NCBI GenBank assembly: GCA_002104945.1 | Contig: MCFH01000001.1 | Span: forward strand, 2,390,501-2,454,500 | Direction of reading: 5' to 3' | From: Piromyces finnis | Taxonomy: Eukaryota > Neocallimastigomycota > Neocallimastigomycetes > Neocallimastigales > Neocallimastigaceae | DNA: 64,000 nucleotides | Shown: piece after piece, positions 1 through 9,930 of the stretch | Layout: every line of letters begins with the position of its first letter | How positions within the stretch are numbered: position 1 is the first letter of the stretch | The notes under the pieces: generated by a model | Databases searched by the model: none | Seen by the model: only the letters and a program-made list of their open reading frames with translations | Told to the model about the DNA's origin: nothing | Position numbers and translations under genes: made by a program

Positions 1-1289
1 TTATCCTCTTTTAATGACATCCGGGATAATGCGTCAGCTAAAATATTCGCTTTTCCAGGTTGATATCTTACTTCTACCATGTTTTGGCTAAAGTCATTAA
101 CCCAGCGAGCGTGTTTTGAAGTTTGAGGTTCATTTTTATTAATGATAGCAACTAGCGGAAGGTGGTCCGTATATAAAATAGTTTTGTACGGATTTCCTAG
201 GACATAATGACGAAATTCCATCAGGCAATAATGAGCAGCGGTACCTTCCAGTTCAGTAATAGGGTAGTTTAATTCAGCTTTCTTTAGTGCACGACTAGCA
301 TACTTTATAGGATGCTCTACCCCGTCCTCCAAAAGTTGCAATAATACGCCGCCAATACCACTGAAACTGGCGTCCGAGCGGATAATGAAAGGAATATCAT
401 AACGAGGAAAACACAGAATAGGGGAAGAGGCCAAATATTCTTTAGCAGCAACGAACGACGAATTACACTCAGAATCCCAAATAAACTTGGCGTCTTTTCT
501 AAGGAGTTTATTTAAGGGGGCAGTAATAGAAGCAAAGTGATCAATAAATTCCCTATAATAACCAACCATTCCAAGAAAAGAACGAAGTTCAGTAACAGAT
601 TTAGGAGGATCTAGTTTGAGTATATTATCGACCTTAGATTTAATAGGAAGAAGACCATTAATAGAAACAACATGACCCAACACTTCAACTTCCTGTAAAC
701 AGAAGTGACACTTCTCAATGTTGATCTTTAAACCATTATCGCGAAGGATCTGGAAAACCTTTTTGATATCACGAAGATGTTGTGAGTAAGAAGGAGAATA
801 AATAATTATGTCATCAAGGTATACTTGAATACAAACATTGAGGAGGTCAAAGAAGATACGATTCATCTCTCTTTGAAAGGTCGCCGGCGCGTTTGTTAAA
901 CCAAAAGGCATGACTACGTAATCAAAATTTCCAAAACGCGTGGTAATAGCTGTAATACATTGGTCTTCTGGTCGCATAGGAATTTGGTGGTATCCACTGA
1001 ATAGATCTAAGGCCGTGAAAAATCTTGCACCAGTCATGGATTCAAAAGCTTCTCTAATGTTGGGAATAGAGTAAGCATCCTTTACAGTAATATTATTGAC
1101 TTTTCTATAATCTGCACAAAGACGCCATTTATTGTGCTTCTTAGGAACCATTACAATGGGAGAAGCCCAAGGGGAATGGGATGGAACAATAAGGCCTTTA
1201 TCCAGTAGTTTTTGAAGTTCACCCTTAAGAGCAGCTAGTTGAACTTGTGACAACTTCCGAACTTTAGCTTTAATGGGTTTAGCGCCCTC
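1..1289 (-). CDS. Outer Ty3/Gypsy element: pol, RT-RNase H part (cut by window edge and by an insertion)
   Basis: Read on the minus strand from 1289 down, this is an open frame with a reverse transcriptase core (Y-L-D-D at about 822-811), the conserved VMPFGLTNAP block, an RNase H region and the A-D-A-L-S-R motif near base 30. It continues the frame of the pol segment at 7426-8901: removing the inner element and one CCCTC copy joins the two halves without a stop. The left end leaves the window before integrase. No premature stop was seen in this part, so the outer element was probably intact when it was interrupted. Retroelement pol is certain; the exact clade is not. Confidence 0.9.
1285..1289. 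repeat. Target-site duplication, left copy (CCCTC)
   Basis: CCCTC directly precedes the left LTR and recurs at 7421-7425 directly after the right LTR. A 5-bp duplication is usual for Ty3/Gypsy integration. Confidence 0.9.
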
Positions 1290-1698
1290 TGTAACGAATC
1301 ATAGAAATTAGTAACCTGTCTTAGTGGTTAGTAACTAAGACCTTGGTTTGAACTACTCGAGTTCGAAACCTCATTAATATCTTTTTTTTAATTATTAAAA
1401 TATTTTATAACGAAATTTTACCAAAGAAGATAATTTCTGATTGGCTTAAAAAATTAAGTTGTAAAATTTTTATAAATTTACTTTTAAAAACATTTATATA
1501 AATACGAGTGAAATTTCTCAAAAAATTATTTTGAATTCGAGTTTTTATTAACAAAGAAATTTTATAATAAAAATAAAATTATTAAACACTAACCTGTTAT
1601 AATTTTGTTAAGTGTTCAATAATAAAATTTTTATTTGCTTTTATTATTTTCCTTTTTATATATTTGTGTTTTTATTTATTGAACATTAGTTCTTTACA
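1290..1698 (+). repeat. 5' LTR of the inner Ty3/Gypsy element
   Basis: Starts TGTAACGAATC and ends TTCTTTACA. A TATA-like stretch lies at 1495-1504. A GAGTTTTTAT segment at 1539-1548 is the inferred start of R, because it is the exact complement of the sequence just after the LTR. U3 would then be about 250 bp and R-U5 about 160 bp; this partition is inferred. Confidence 0.95.
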
Positions 1699-1708
1699 AT
1701 AAAAACTC
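1699..1708 (+). promoter_or_regulatory. Putative self-priming primer-binding site
   Basis: The ten bases right after the 5' LTR (ATAAAAACTC) are the exact reverse complement of 1539-1548 in the LTR. They do not begin TGG, as a site for a tRNA 3' CCA end would. Tf1/sushi-type chromodomain elements are known to prime minus-strand DNA from the folded 5' end of their own RNA, and this layout fits. Inference from sequence only. Confidence 0.6.
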
Positions 1709-2400
1709 CTAAAATATATAATAACACCTTAGTGTTTAAAAAAGGAAGAATTTTTAATTTATTAAAAAATTAAGTAAGTCAGTGAAGCTTATTTTAACAA
1801 TAAGGGTACTGAAAACAAAAGTAAAACCCACAGTTATTATAAGGGGAGCGCCAGGACGCTTAATTTAATAATAAAGAAAAAATTCATTTTCTAATAAAAC
1901 GTTTTCTACTTTTAATAAATAAAATTAAATTTTATTTATTATTTTTGAAAAAATATTAAAATAACAAAGAAGTTAGGATTCAATACCTCCCTTAGCGTGG
2001 ATAGTTGGACACCTATACGTAATACTTTGTTGTTTAGATATTATTAATAATCGGGGAATTAAACCTATTTTTTTTCTTTCCGCTTAATTAAGTAAGTGAC
2101 AATAAAGAAACTAATACCGTTAATTCCTTTTATTGAAAATTTTCATTTCCAATATTAACAATTGATAATATCTACGTTATCAACAAAGAGCTACAAGGGA
2201 CCTAGTATTGAATACTAATAAAATTAAATATTTGATGGTCCAATACTATTTAATTTGACTCTTTGTCTATATTTAAAATATTTTAATCAATAAATAATAA
2301 TAAAGATTTAATTTTTTTTTTCTTTCTTAATTTCTTCAAACATAACTTTATCTTATTTACATAATTTTTATTTTCAAACAATTATATTTTTTTAATTTTA
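1709..2400 (+). other. Long leader of the inner retrotransposon
   Basis: About 690 non-coding bases between the primer-binding site and the gag-pol ATG. They include short GC-richer patches (around 1845-1865, 1985-2035 and 2185-2260) with local self-complementarity that could fold, possibly for packaging or primer placement. I see no gene. Confidence 0.6.
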
Positions 2401-5400
2401 ATGGAAGGACAAATATTTGATAACGCCTCACTAAAAGACGGTTTCGCAGGAGACAGAAAATATCTCAAAGGTTTCTTAGCCAAAATAGAACTTGTTTTTC
2501 TCCTTTATCCTGAAAGATATCAAGATGAAGAGAGCAAGGTTATCTACCTGATTTCTCGCCTTTATGGAAATGCATTAAATTGGGCCGCTACGCTTATTGA
2601 CAACCATGATCCATGTCTGACCAACTACCAAGCATTCAAGGAAAGACTAAAGGCATTCTACGGGAACAATGATGCAGTCTACGTAGCCAATCAAATGCTA
2701 CGTACTCTCAAGCAACATCGTTTGGGCGGCATCAGAGGATACATCCTTGAATTTAACAAATACTCTGATGAATCTAACTGGAATGAAGAGGCTAAGATGG
2801 ATGCTTTTATCGCTGGGCTCAACCAAGAAGTTGCAATGAAGATATTAGAGATGTTCCCAGGACCAAGAGATTTGTTTTCCCTCCAAACTATTGCAGCTAG
2901 AATAGACTCCAGACTTGCTACCAGGGGATTATTTTTTGACAAAAATACTAAGGGACCAAGTTCTAATTCCAGCAATGGCTCCAGAAAGGCTTCCACAAAT
3001 CTAAAAGAACATCCCAAGAAGAAAAGATACTTTGGTCCGTTATCCAAGGAAGAAAAAGAAAGAAGAAGTAAGGAAAACTTATGTGTCTATTGTGGATCTC
3101 CAGGACACCAACTGAAAGATTGTCATAAGAGAAGAAATAAAAACTCAGCATTCGAATCTTTAGTTTCTCTACAAAATAATTCTACCAATTCCAAGAAAAA
3201 TCAACAAGATAGGGTAACCTCAAATTTTAAATTATCGTTTGAACTAGACACAAAAATTCTTATAGACTCCGGTTCTACACTTAATCTAATAGATGTCGAC
3301 TATTGCAACGATCACAATATTCCCTACCACTATGAAGAAGATTTACCCAACGTATTCGGTATTGGTGGTAGCCAAAAACTGTTCGGAGTTACTCCACTTC
3401 TTAATCTTCGCTACATGGATCACCTATGCCGTACTGTCTTTTACGTTACTGATCTACCTGTATATCCTTGTATTCTAGGTCTACGTTGGCTTAAGGAACA
3501 TAATCCAAGTATTGACTTTGAAAATAATAAATTATCCTTTGGTTCTTCATATTGCTTGGATCATTGTATGACTCTCCCTTCGAATGTTCCCGAATTCCAT
3601 CAGGAAACTTCTGTTTTTTCTACTGATTGCAATAACTCTTCTTCCGTTTCTTTGCCTATTTTTATTGACAAACCTAAATCTTCTTTTTCAAATTCTAAGT
3701 TATCTCATTCTCGTAATCCCAAAGAAAATCGTTCTAAATCTGTCTTAATTAACAATGAATCTGTTAACGATCCTTTATCACAAGAGACTTGTACTGTCAT
3801 GGCTTCTAATATATCTCTTTCTAAAGTTGATTCTTGTTCACCAAAAAACTCTTTTAAAGACTCAAATCCTACTACTAAACTTCCGAAGGAATTAGAATCA
3901 TATATGGACGTCTTTAGCGAATCTTCTGCTGCTCAATTACCACCTCATCGTCCTTATGATTGCCAAATAAACCTAATCGAAAATGCCAAGCTATTTTATG
4001 GACCAATCTACCCACTAACAGACGAAGAAACAAGAGTTTTGAAGGATTATATCGATGAAAACCTCAAAAAGGGTTTCATTAGGAAATCCAAATCTCCTGC
4101 TGGTGCGCCTGTACTTTTCGTTCCTAAAAAGAATGGTGAACTCCGTCTTTGTCAAGATTATAGGGAACTCAACAAAATTACCATTAGAGATTCCTATCCT
4201 CTACCTCTGATTCAAGATATGCTAGAGCATCTTGGTAAAGCGAAAATCTTCTCAAAATTGGATTTACGATCAGCATATAATTTGGTCCGAATCAAAAAGG
4301 GTGATGAATATAAAACAGCTTTCACCTGCAAATTCGGCCACTTTGAATACCTGGTAATGCCATTCGGACTGAAAAACGCCCCGGCTGTTTTTCAGCATTT
4401 TATCAATGATGTTCTGGAAAATATTCTAGGGATTTTTGTTTATTCATATATTGACGATTTAATTATTTTTTCTGAAAACCATAAATCCCACATTAAGCAC
4501 GTTATCGAAGTCCTGGATCGCTTAAGAAATGCTGGTCTTTATGCTAAGCTTGAAAAGTGTGAATTCTTTGTTTCCTCTATTGATTTCCTTGGTCATCGGA
4601 TATCCTCTGAAGGTATACATATGGACCCCAATAAAGTTTCTGCTATTATTAATTGGCCAGTTCCGTCCAGTGTCAAGGAAGTTCAATCTTTTATTGGCCT
4701 AGCCAACTACTATCGTCGGTTTATTCCTAATTTTGCCAAAGTTGCACAACCCCTTCACAGACTACTTCGTAAAAACGTTAAATTTGATTTTTCCTCTGAA
4801 GCTCTTGATGCATTTAATACCATTAAATCATTAATTTCATCTGCTCCCATCCTGTCTCACCCAAATCGTGATCTTCCCTTTATTGTTGAAACCGAATCTA
4901 GCAACTTTGCTATAGGAGCAGTTCTGTCTCAAAAATCTCCTGATGATAAAATGATCCATCCTGTCGCTTTCTATTCAAGATCTCTTACTTCCGCTGAAAG
5001 AAACTATCCTATATACGATAAAGAACTTTTAGCTATTGTTAATGCTCTTGAAACTTGGCGACATTTTCTCAAAGGTGCTTTAACCCCGTTTACTATTTAT
5101 TCAGATCATCGAAACTTACTATATCAAAAGAAACCGGAAAAAATGTCACAACGTCTTGTTCGTTGGGCCCTTTTCCTTTCCGAATTTAACTTTAAAATTC
5201 TCTACCGCTCTGGTTCATCTAATGGTAAACCTGATGCGCTTTCACGAAGACCTGATTATATGGATTCCTCTCTTCCTTCTGATGCTCCTTTTTCGGTTTT
5301 ACGCCCTGAGAATTTCTGCGCTTTGATTTGTTCCATTTCTTCTCTTAATGATGAAATATTATCTGAATATGTGAACGACTCTTTTTACATTGACATTTGC

Positions 5401-6765
5401 AATTTTCTTGAAAATAAGAATCTCCCAGCTCCACATCCACAAAGTAATAAATTCTCCCTTAGTAATAGTTTTCTTCTTTTTGATAGTAGAATCTATGTCC
5501 CTTTAAAATGCCGTCCCTCCGTTTTGAAACTCTGTCATGATTCCCCCTCTGCCGGTCATTTTGGTATCCGCAAAACTATTTCTTTGATCTCTCGTGACTT
5601 TTGGTGGCCATCCATTTCTATTGATGTTAAGAATTATATCCGATCTTGCGAGATTTGTTGCCGCTCCAAGCCTTCTCGTCATAAACCATATGGTTTACTT
5701 CAACCCCTTGAGATTAGTGACCATCCTTGGGCTTCTATTTCTATGGATTTCATTACTGACCTCCCTCCTTCGGATGGATTTAACACTATTCTTGTTGTAG
5801 TTGACCGCCTTACTAAAATGTGCCACCTCATTCCCTTTAAAGGTATTCCTTCTGCTTCTGATACTGCTTTTGCTTTTTTGAATTATATTTTCAAAATTCA
5901 CGGTCTCCCCTCTGAAATTATTTCCGATAGAGGCGCGCAATTCACTTCGAAATTTTGGAAATCTATTTGTCAATCTTTGGACGTCAATGTTAAATATTCT
6001 TCACCATATCATCATCAATCCAATGGCCAAACGGAGAGGGTAAACTCCGTTGTTGAACAATATTTAAGATGCTTTTCTAATTATAAAGGAACAAACTGGA
6101 TCAACTTTCTTCCATTGGCAGAATTCAGTTACAATAATGCTGTTCAAGACTCAACAAAATTCTCACCATTCTTCCTAAATTATGGTTATCACCCAAAATA
6201 CTCTCCGGTAATTCCTGACCAAACGAATGTTCCAAGAGCTGAAGAGTTTACAAGAGACTTTGAAGACCTAATGGAGAAACTAAAAGAAAACTTAAAGAAG
6301 GCCATCCAAGTTCAAAAGAAATATGCCGACAAGTATAGACAAGAACCTCCGACATTCAAGACTGGTGACAAAGTATGGTTGGATAGCTCCTTGATAATTC
6401 ATAAAGGAAATAAAAAATTTAATCCTAGGAAACTTGGCCCGTTTAGGATAATTAGTAAAATCTCTAATCTCACTTATAAATTAGAATTACCAAAATCGCT
6501 GAAGATTTACCCAATTGTTCATGTTTCAAACCTAGAACCGTATTATGAAGATAGTTTTGGAAGAATCAAAGATCCACCTCCACCTATAATAGTAAATGAA
6601 GAAGAAGAATACGAAGTAGAAGAAATACTTGATAAAAGAAAGCATTATGGGAAGATTCAATATCTAATAAAATGGAAAGGTTATCCGCTTTCAGAAGCAT
6701 CTTGGGAACCTGAAAGTAATTTAAACTGCGATGAACTAATTAAAAACTTTAATAATTCACATTAG
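2401..6765 (+). CDS. Gag-Pol polyprotein with chromodomain (Ty3/Gypsy)
   Basis: A single 1,454-aa frame with no gag/pol frameshift. In order: a gag region; a CCHC zinc knuckle (about 228-241); an aspartic protease with D-S-G (about 289-291); reverse transcriptase with Y-I-D-D (about 683-686); RNase H (about 830-950); integrase with an HHCC zinc site (about 1046-1090) and D, D, E catalytic positions (about 1116, 1176, 1218); and a chromodomain at the C-terminus (about 1400-1450, acidic start, W-K-G-Y and W-E-P motifs). The chromodomain is known in chromoviruses to direct integration to particular chromatin. All catalytic motifs look intact. Codon use is clearly less A+T-rich than in host genes around it. 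Confidence 0.96.
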   Translation: MEGQIFDNASLKDGFAGDRKYLKGFLAKIELVFLLYPERYQDEESKVIYLISRLYGNALNWAATLIDNHDPCLTNYQAFKERLKAFYGNNDAVYVANQMLRTLKQHRLGGIRGYILEFNKYSDESNWNEEAKMDAFIAGLNQEVAMKILEMFPGPRDLFSLQTIAARIDSRLATRGLFFDKNTKGPSSNSSNGSRKASTNLKEHPKKKRYFGPLSKEEKERRSKENLCVYCGSPGHQLKDCHKRRNKNSAFESLVSLQNNSTNSKKNQQDRVTSNFKLSFELDTKILIDSGSTLNLIDVDYCNDHNIPYHYEEDLPNVFGIGGSQKLFGVTPLLNLRYMDHLCRTVFYVTDLPVYPCILGLRWLKEHNPSIDFENNKLSFGSSYCLDHCMTLPSNVPEFHQETSVFSTDCNNSSSVSLPIFIDKPKSSFSNSKLSHSRNPKENRSKSVLINNESVNDPLSQETCTVMASNISLSKVDSCSPKNSFKDSNPTTKLPKELESYMDVFSESSAAQLPPHRPYDCQINLIENAKLFYGPIYPLTDEETRVLKDYIDENLKKGFIRKSKSPAGAPVLFVPKKNGELRLCQDYRELNKITIRDSYPLPLIQDMLEHLGKAKIFSKLDLRSAYNLVRIKKGDEYKTAFTCKFGHFEYLVMPFGLKNAPAVFQHFINDVLENILGIFVYSYIDDLIIFSENHKSHIKHVIEVLDRLRNAGLYAKLEKCEFFVSSIDFLGHRISSEGIHMDPNKVSAIINWPVPSSVKEVQSFIGLANYYRRFIPNFAKVAQPLHRLLRKNVKFDFSSEALDAFNTIKSLISSAPILSHPNRDLPFIVETESSNFAIGAVLSQKSPDDKMIHPVAFYSRSLTSAERNYPIYDKELLAIVNALETWRHFLKGALTPFTIYSDHRNLLYQKKPEKMSQRLVRWALFLSEFNFKILYRSGSSNGKPDALSRRPDYMDSSLPSDAPFSVLRPENFCALICSISSLNDEILSEYVNDSFYIDICNFLENKNLPAPHPQSNKFSLSNSFLLFDSRIYVPLKCRPSVLKLCHDSPSAGHFGIRKTISLISRDFWWPSISIDVKNYIRSCEICCRSKPSRHKPYGLLQPLEISDHPWASISMDFITDLPPSDGFNTILVVVDRLTKMCHLIPFKGIPSASDTAFAFLNYIFKIHGLPSEIISDRGAQFTSKFWKSICQSLDVNVKYSSPYHHQSNGQTERVNSVVEQYLRCFSNYKGTNWINFLPLAEFSYNNAVQDSTKFSPFFLNYGYHPKYSPVIPDQTNVPRAEEFTRDFEDLMEKLKENLKKAIQVQKKYADKYRQEPPTFKTGDKVWLDSSLIIHKGNKKFNPRKLGPFRIISKISNLTYKLELPKSLKIYPIVHVSNLEPYYEDSFGRIKDPPPPIIVNEEEEYEVEEILDKRKHYGKIQYLIKWKGYPLSEASWEPESNLNCDELIKNFNNSH

Positions 6766-6868
6766 TAATAGTTATTAATTTAAAAAAAAATTAGTAATTG
6801 ATAAGAGAAAAAGAGAATAGAAAATAGAAAATAGAAAATGAAAAAATATATTTATAATTTAATATTCA

Positions 6869-6914
<46 letters not shown>

Positions 6915-7000
6915 TTCAAAATGTATTCACTCGTTTCAATTATTTCTTTTATAATAAAGTAACAAATAAATTTAGTTGATTCGTCTGGTATCCGAATCCT

Positions 7001-7009
7001 GGAGGAGGA
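7001..7009 (+). promoter_or_regulatory. Polypurine tract of the inner element
   Basis: GGAGGAGGA lies three bases before the 3' LTR, where plus-strand DNA priming normally starts. Short but correctly placed. Confidence 0.6.
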
Positions 7010-7012
7010 CCA

Positions 7013-7420
7013 TGTAACGAATCATAGAAATTAGTAACCTGTCTTAGTGGTTAGTAACTAAGACCTTGGTTTGAACTACTCGAGTTCGAAACCTCATTAA
7101 TATCTTTTTTTTAATTATTAAAATATTTTATAACGAAATTTTACCAAAGAAGATAATTTCTGATTGGCTTAAAAAATTAAGTTGTAAAATTTTATAAATT
7201 TACTTTTAAAAACATTTATATAAATACGAGTGAAATTTCTCAAAAAATTATTTTGAATTCGAGTTTTTATTAACAAAGAAATTTTATAATAAAAATAAAA
7301 TTATTAAACACTAACCTGTTATAATTTTGTTAAGTGTTCAATAATAAAATTTTTATTTGCTTTTATTATTTTCCTTTTTATATATTTGTGTTTTTATTTA
7401 TTGAACATTAGTTCTTTACA
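7013..7420 (+). repeat. 3' LTR of the inner Ty3/Gypsy element
   Basis: 408 bp, TG...CA, matching 1290-1698 except for one missing T. It is followed by the CCCTC duplication (7421-7425). Confidence 0.95.
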
Positions 7421-7425
7421 CCCTC

Positions 7426-8901
7426 AACAAGTTCAATGTGGTGTGACCGGAGTTTTGAACGTTGGAGATCATCAGTGGAACAAGCAATAACATCACGAAA
7501 AGAAAATAAAAGACTTTGAAAATCATCTACAACAATCGGTTCTTCAGACTTATATGAAGGAATAAGATTATGTAATTCCTCAACTTTACCTAGAATTAAA
7601 TCCTCCTTATTAAGAATAGGCTCGTTCTTGAGAGCAGCTACAATTGGTTTCCTATCAGAAGAGGGAAATAAGTAACAGTAATAGCACAAAGGGTTAAAAG
7701 AATTAATATCAATAATAGGAGTGAGAGGTTCCAGAGTACCTTGACGTGTCTTAACACAAACAGTTTTATCGACTGCATCAACAATAATCCGTTGATCATG
7801 TTGAACTTTCAAACCAATCAGAGCATCATAAAATACGTCGTCATTATCGCAAATGCGGAATAGGACCGGAAAGGTAAGAGAACCAATACACACGTTGAGT
7901 TCAACCAAATCAAAGGTACGAAGGTTATCATCAGCCATAGCCTGTTGAATTTTGCTGTATACTTGGCCTTCAATTTTGAAATCGTTTATATTATCTAACA
8001 AGAATTTCCTCGAAACCAAGTTAATATTACTGCAGGAATCAACTAAAAGAAAAGCCTTATGTCCATTCAGTAAGGCATGAACTACGGCAATGTCGTGGTC
8101 TTTTACGGCACCCGACACATAGTCGTGATGAGGATTATTAACGACTTGTAGTTCCAGCGGCTTATTATCCTGTTCGACCATACCCATGACAATAGAGCTA
8201 GAGGGAACACGTTCCTTCTTTAAGTTGTTGGCAAGATCCATACGAGATTGGTTGGATAATTCCAAGAGTTGGGCGAAAGTCACATTAGCCTTAGTATTTT
8301 TCAAGTCTTCGCAGATATCATATCTATTTGTCCCTTGAGATAACTTCATGACTTGTATAGTTTTCTCTTTTGGGCCTAAGGGCTGTACAAGTGCGCTTCC
8401 GATATTAGGAGAGGAAGTAATAGGACTTTTACTTTTCTTTTCACTTTTCGGCTTGGAAACATTTTTAAAAGATACAGATTTAACATGGCTCTCGGACTTA
8501 CGGACATCTGGAGGTGCCTGAGTTTGTTCAAAATCCATTTCAACACTACTTACGTTTGGGAACGAGGGGGATTCGAACGCATGACCTGGGGACTGGGGGT
8601 TCGAGACAGTGCCCGCTGTACCATTGTGGTTATTTTTCTGAAAATTTTTTGAAGAGGGAAGATTCACCTGGGGGTGTGCCTGAGATGGTTGTGAGCTCAC
8701 CGGAGATGTAGGAGGAGTAGTAGTATCAGAATTCGAGGAGGTGAGCGAGTTGCGTCTCTTCGTTTGAGCTGATTCCTCCTCATCTGTAGGGTCTAATTTC
8801 CTTTTAGCTACAGCAATTATATCCTTTTTGACCGTAGATTCCGATGGTGAGTGACCCATTTGGTTACTGGAGGTGGATCGACCTCCATTTAGTGATTTAA
8901 A
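7426..8901 (-). CDS. Outer Ty3/Gypsy element: pol 5' part (linker and protease), interrupted by the inner element
   Basis: An open frame on the minus strand in the -1 frame relative to gag, entered at the slippery site 8901-8895. It has a long polar, Ser/Pro-rich linker and then a retropepsin-like segment. The expected catalytic D-T/S-G triplet reads D-S-C (L-V-D-S-C-S-N), an unusual change. The frame ends in H-H-I-E-L-V-E-G, which commonly leads into RT, and is then cut by the inner element at 7425. The RT half continues at 1289. Confidence 0.88.
8868..8901 (-). promoter_or_regulatory. -1 programmed ribosomal frameshift signal (gag to pol)
   Basis: On the minus strand, T TTA AAT (8901-8895) is in gag frame as X-XXY-YYZ, three bases before the gag stop. 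A 7-nt spacer (8894-8888) follows, then a perfect 7-bp GC-rich hairpin: TGGAGGT at 8887-8881 pairs with ACCTCCA at 8874-8868 across a 6-nt loop. Slipping back one base places ribosomes in the pol frame. This is the canonical arrangement. Confidence 0.88.
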
Positions 8902-9836
8902 CGACCACAGTCTTTTTGGAGGTGTCCTGGTTGATGGCAGCGATAACACACTTTTTGGGAAAAGTTACCAGACGCATGAGGGGTATTCCTAGGCTGAGTG
9001 TAAGATGAATTATACCTGTTTTGATACTGATTTGGAGGATTATAAGCAGGATAAGGAGTGTAATATTCAGATTGATGATAAGTGGCATAACCATCACCCA
9101 TTGGTGCAGGAGGCCTGTTGTTGAAATAAGGATCTGAGTAACTAGGTCCAGGAGCTTGGACAGGAGCAACCGGTGTTGAAGGATAATTGTAACTGGAATT
9201 ATTGGAATATCCATAAGAATAAGGGTTAGGATTGGAGTAATGACTATCCATCGGACGATACTGTGGTGTATAAGCACCATGAGGATTATAACCAGGAGTA
9301 AAGCTACTGGAATAAGAGGCGTATTCTTTCCAGTATTCGTGGTTCTTTGCAGTTTGGCAAGCCTCATCAATAGTTGCGGGCTCGCGAATGGTGAGGGCAT
9401 GTTGTAATTCTGGACGACTACGGATAGCATGCATATAGTCGTACACAGAAACTCTGGGGCGATATTCCGCATCCAAAGAATGGTAAAGGTCCAAAAACCT
9501 ATTATTGAATTCATCCACTGTTTCTCCAGGACGAATAACCATAATCTTTAATCGGCGAAAACCATCCTGTTTGTTGTTCCAATAGGCTAACCTATTCCTA
9601 ATTGATGGCATACATTCATCCAAAGAGGGTGGCCTGTTCCACATGCGTTCAAACCTAATTAGTTCATCAACAATTTCTGGGAAATCGATACAACCGACAA
9701 TGGTATCGAACTTTTCATTCTCATCAACAATGCCTTCTCTAGAAAACCATGCTTCCATCTGACGTTTCCACACATCTTCGTTGCAATGGGTTTTGTCCAA
9801 GATAGGAAGTCTATAATACGAAGATCTATTAGCCAT
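8889..9836 (-). CDS. Outer Ty3/Gypsy element: Gag
   Basis: 315 aa from the ATG at 9836. The first part is a retrotransposon gag-type helical region; the second (about 175-290) is rich in Tyr, Pro, Asn and Ser; the end has one CCHC zinc knuckle (C-Y-R-C-H-Q-P-G-H-L-Q-K-D-C). It stops at 8889, just after the frameshift heptamer, so Gag and Gag-Pol would be made at a fixed ratio. Confidence 0.92.
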   Translation of the reverse strand: MANRSSYYRLPILDKTHCNEDVWKRQMEAWFSREGIVDENEKFDTIVGCIDFPEIVDELIRFERMWNRPPSLDECMPSIRNRLAYWNNKQDGFRRLKIMVIRPGETVDEFNNRFLDLYHSLDAEYRPRVSVYDYMHAIRSRPELQHALTIREPATIDEACQTAKNHEYWKEYASYSSSFTPGYNPHGAYTPQYRPMDSHYSNPNPYSYGYSNNSSYNYPSTPVAPVQAPGPSYSDPYFNNRPPAPMGDGYATYHQSEYYTPYPAYNPPNQYQNRYNSSYTQPRNTPHASGNFSQKVCYRCHQPGHLQKDCGRLNH

Positions 9837-9841
9837 AGCAA

Positions 9842-9884
9842 AAATTTACTGAAATTTAAAGGGTTAGGTATTAATGAGTAAACA

Positions 9885-9930
<46 letters not shown>

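Larger units (their letters stand above)
1290..7420 (+). mobile_element. Complete Ty3/Gypsy chromovirus-type LTR retrotransposon, nested in another one
   Basis: The 6.1-kb element has LTRs of 409 bp (1290-1698) and 408 bp (7013-7420), both TG...CA. Comparing them by eye I found one difference, one extra T in the left copy near 1488. It is flanked by CCCTC on both sides. Inside are a leader of about 700 bp, one uninterrupted gag-pol frame with a terminal chromodomain, an A-rich 3' untranslated stretch with a run of about 30 A ending near 6910, and a purine tract next to the 3' LTR. Near-identical LTRs and an intact frame indicate a recent, perhaps still active, insertion. Confidence 0.96.
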
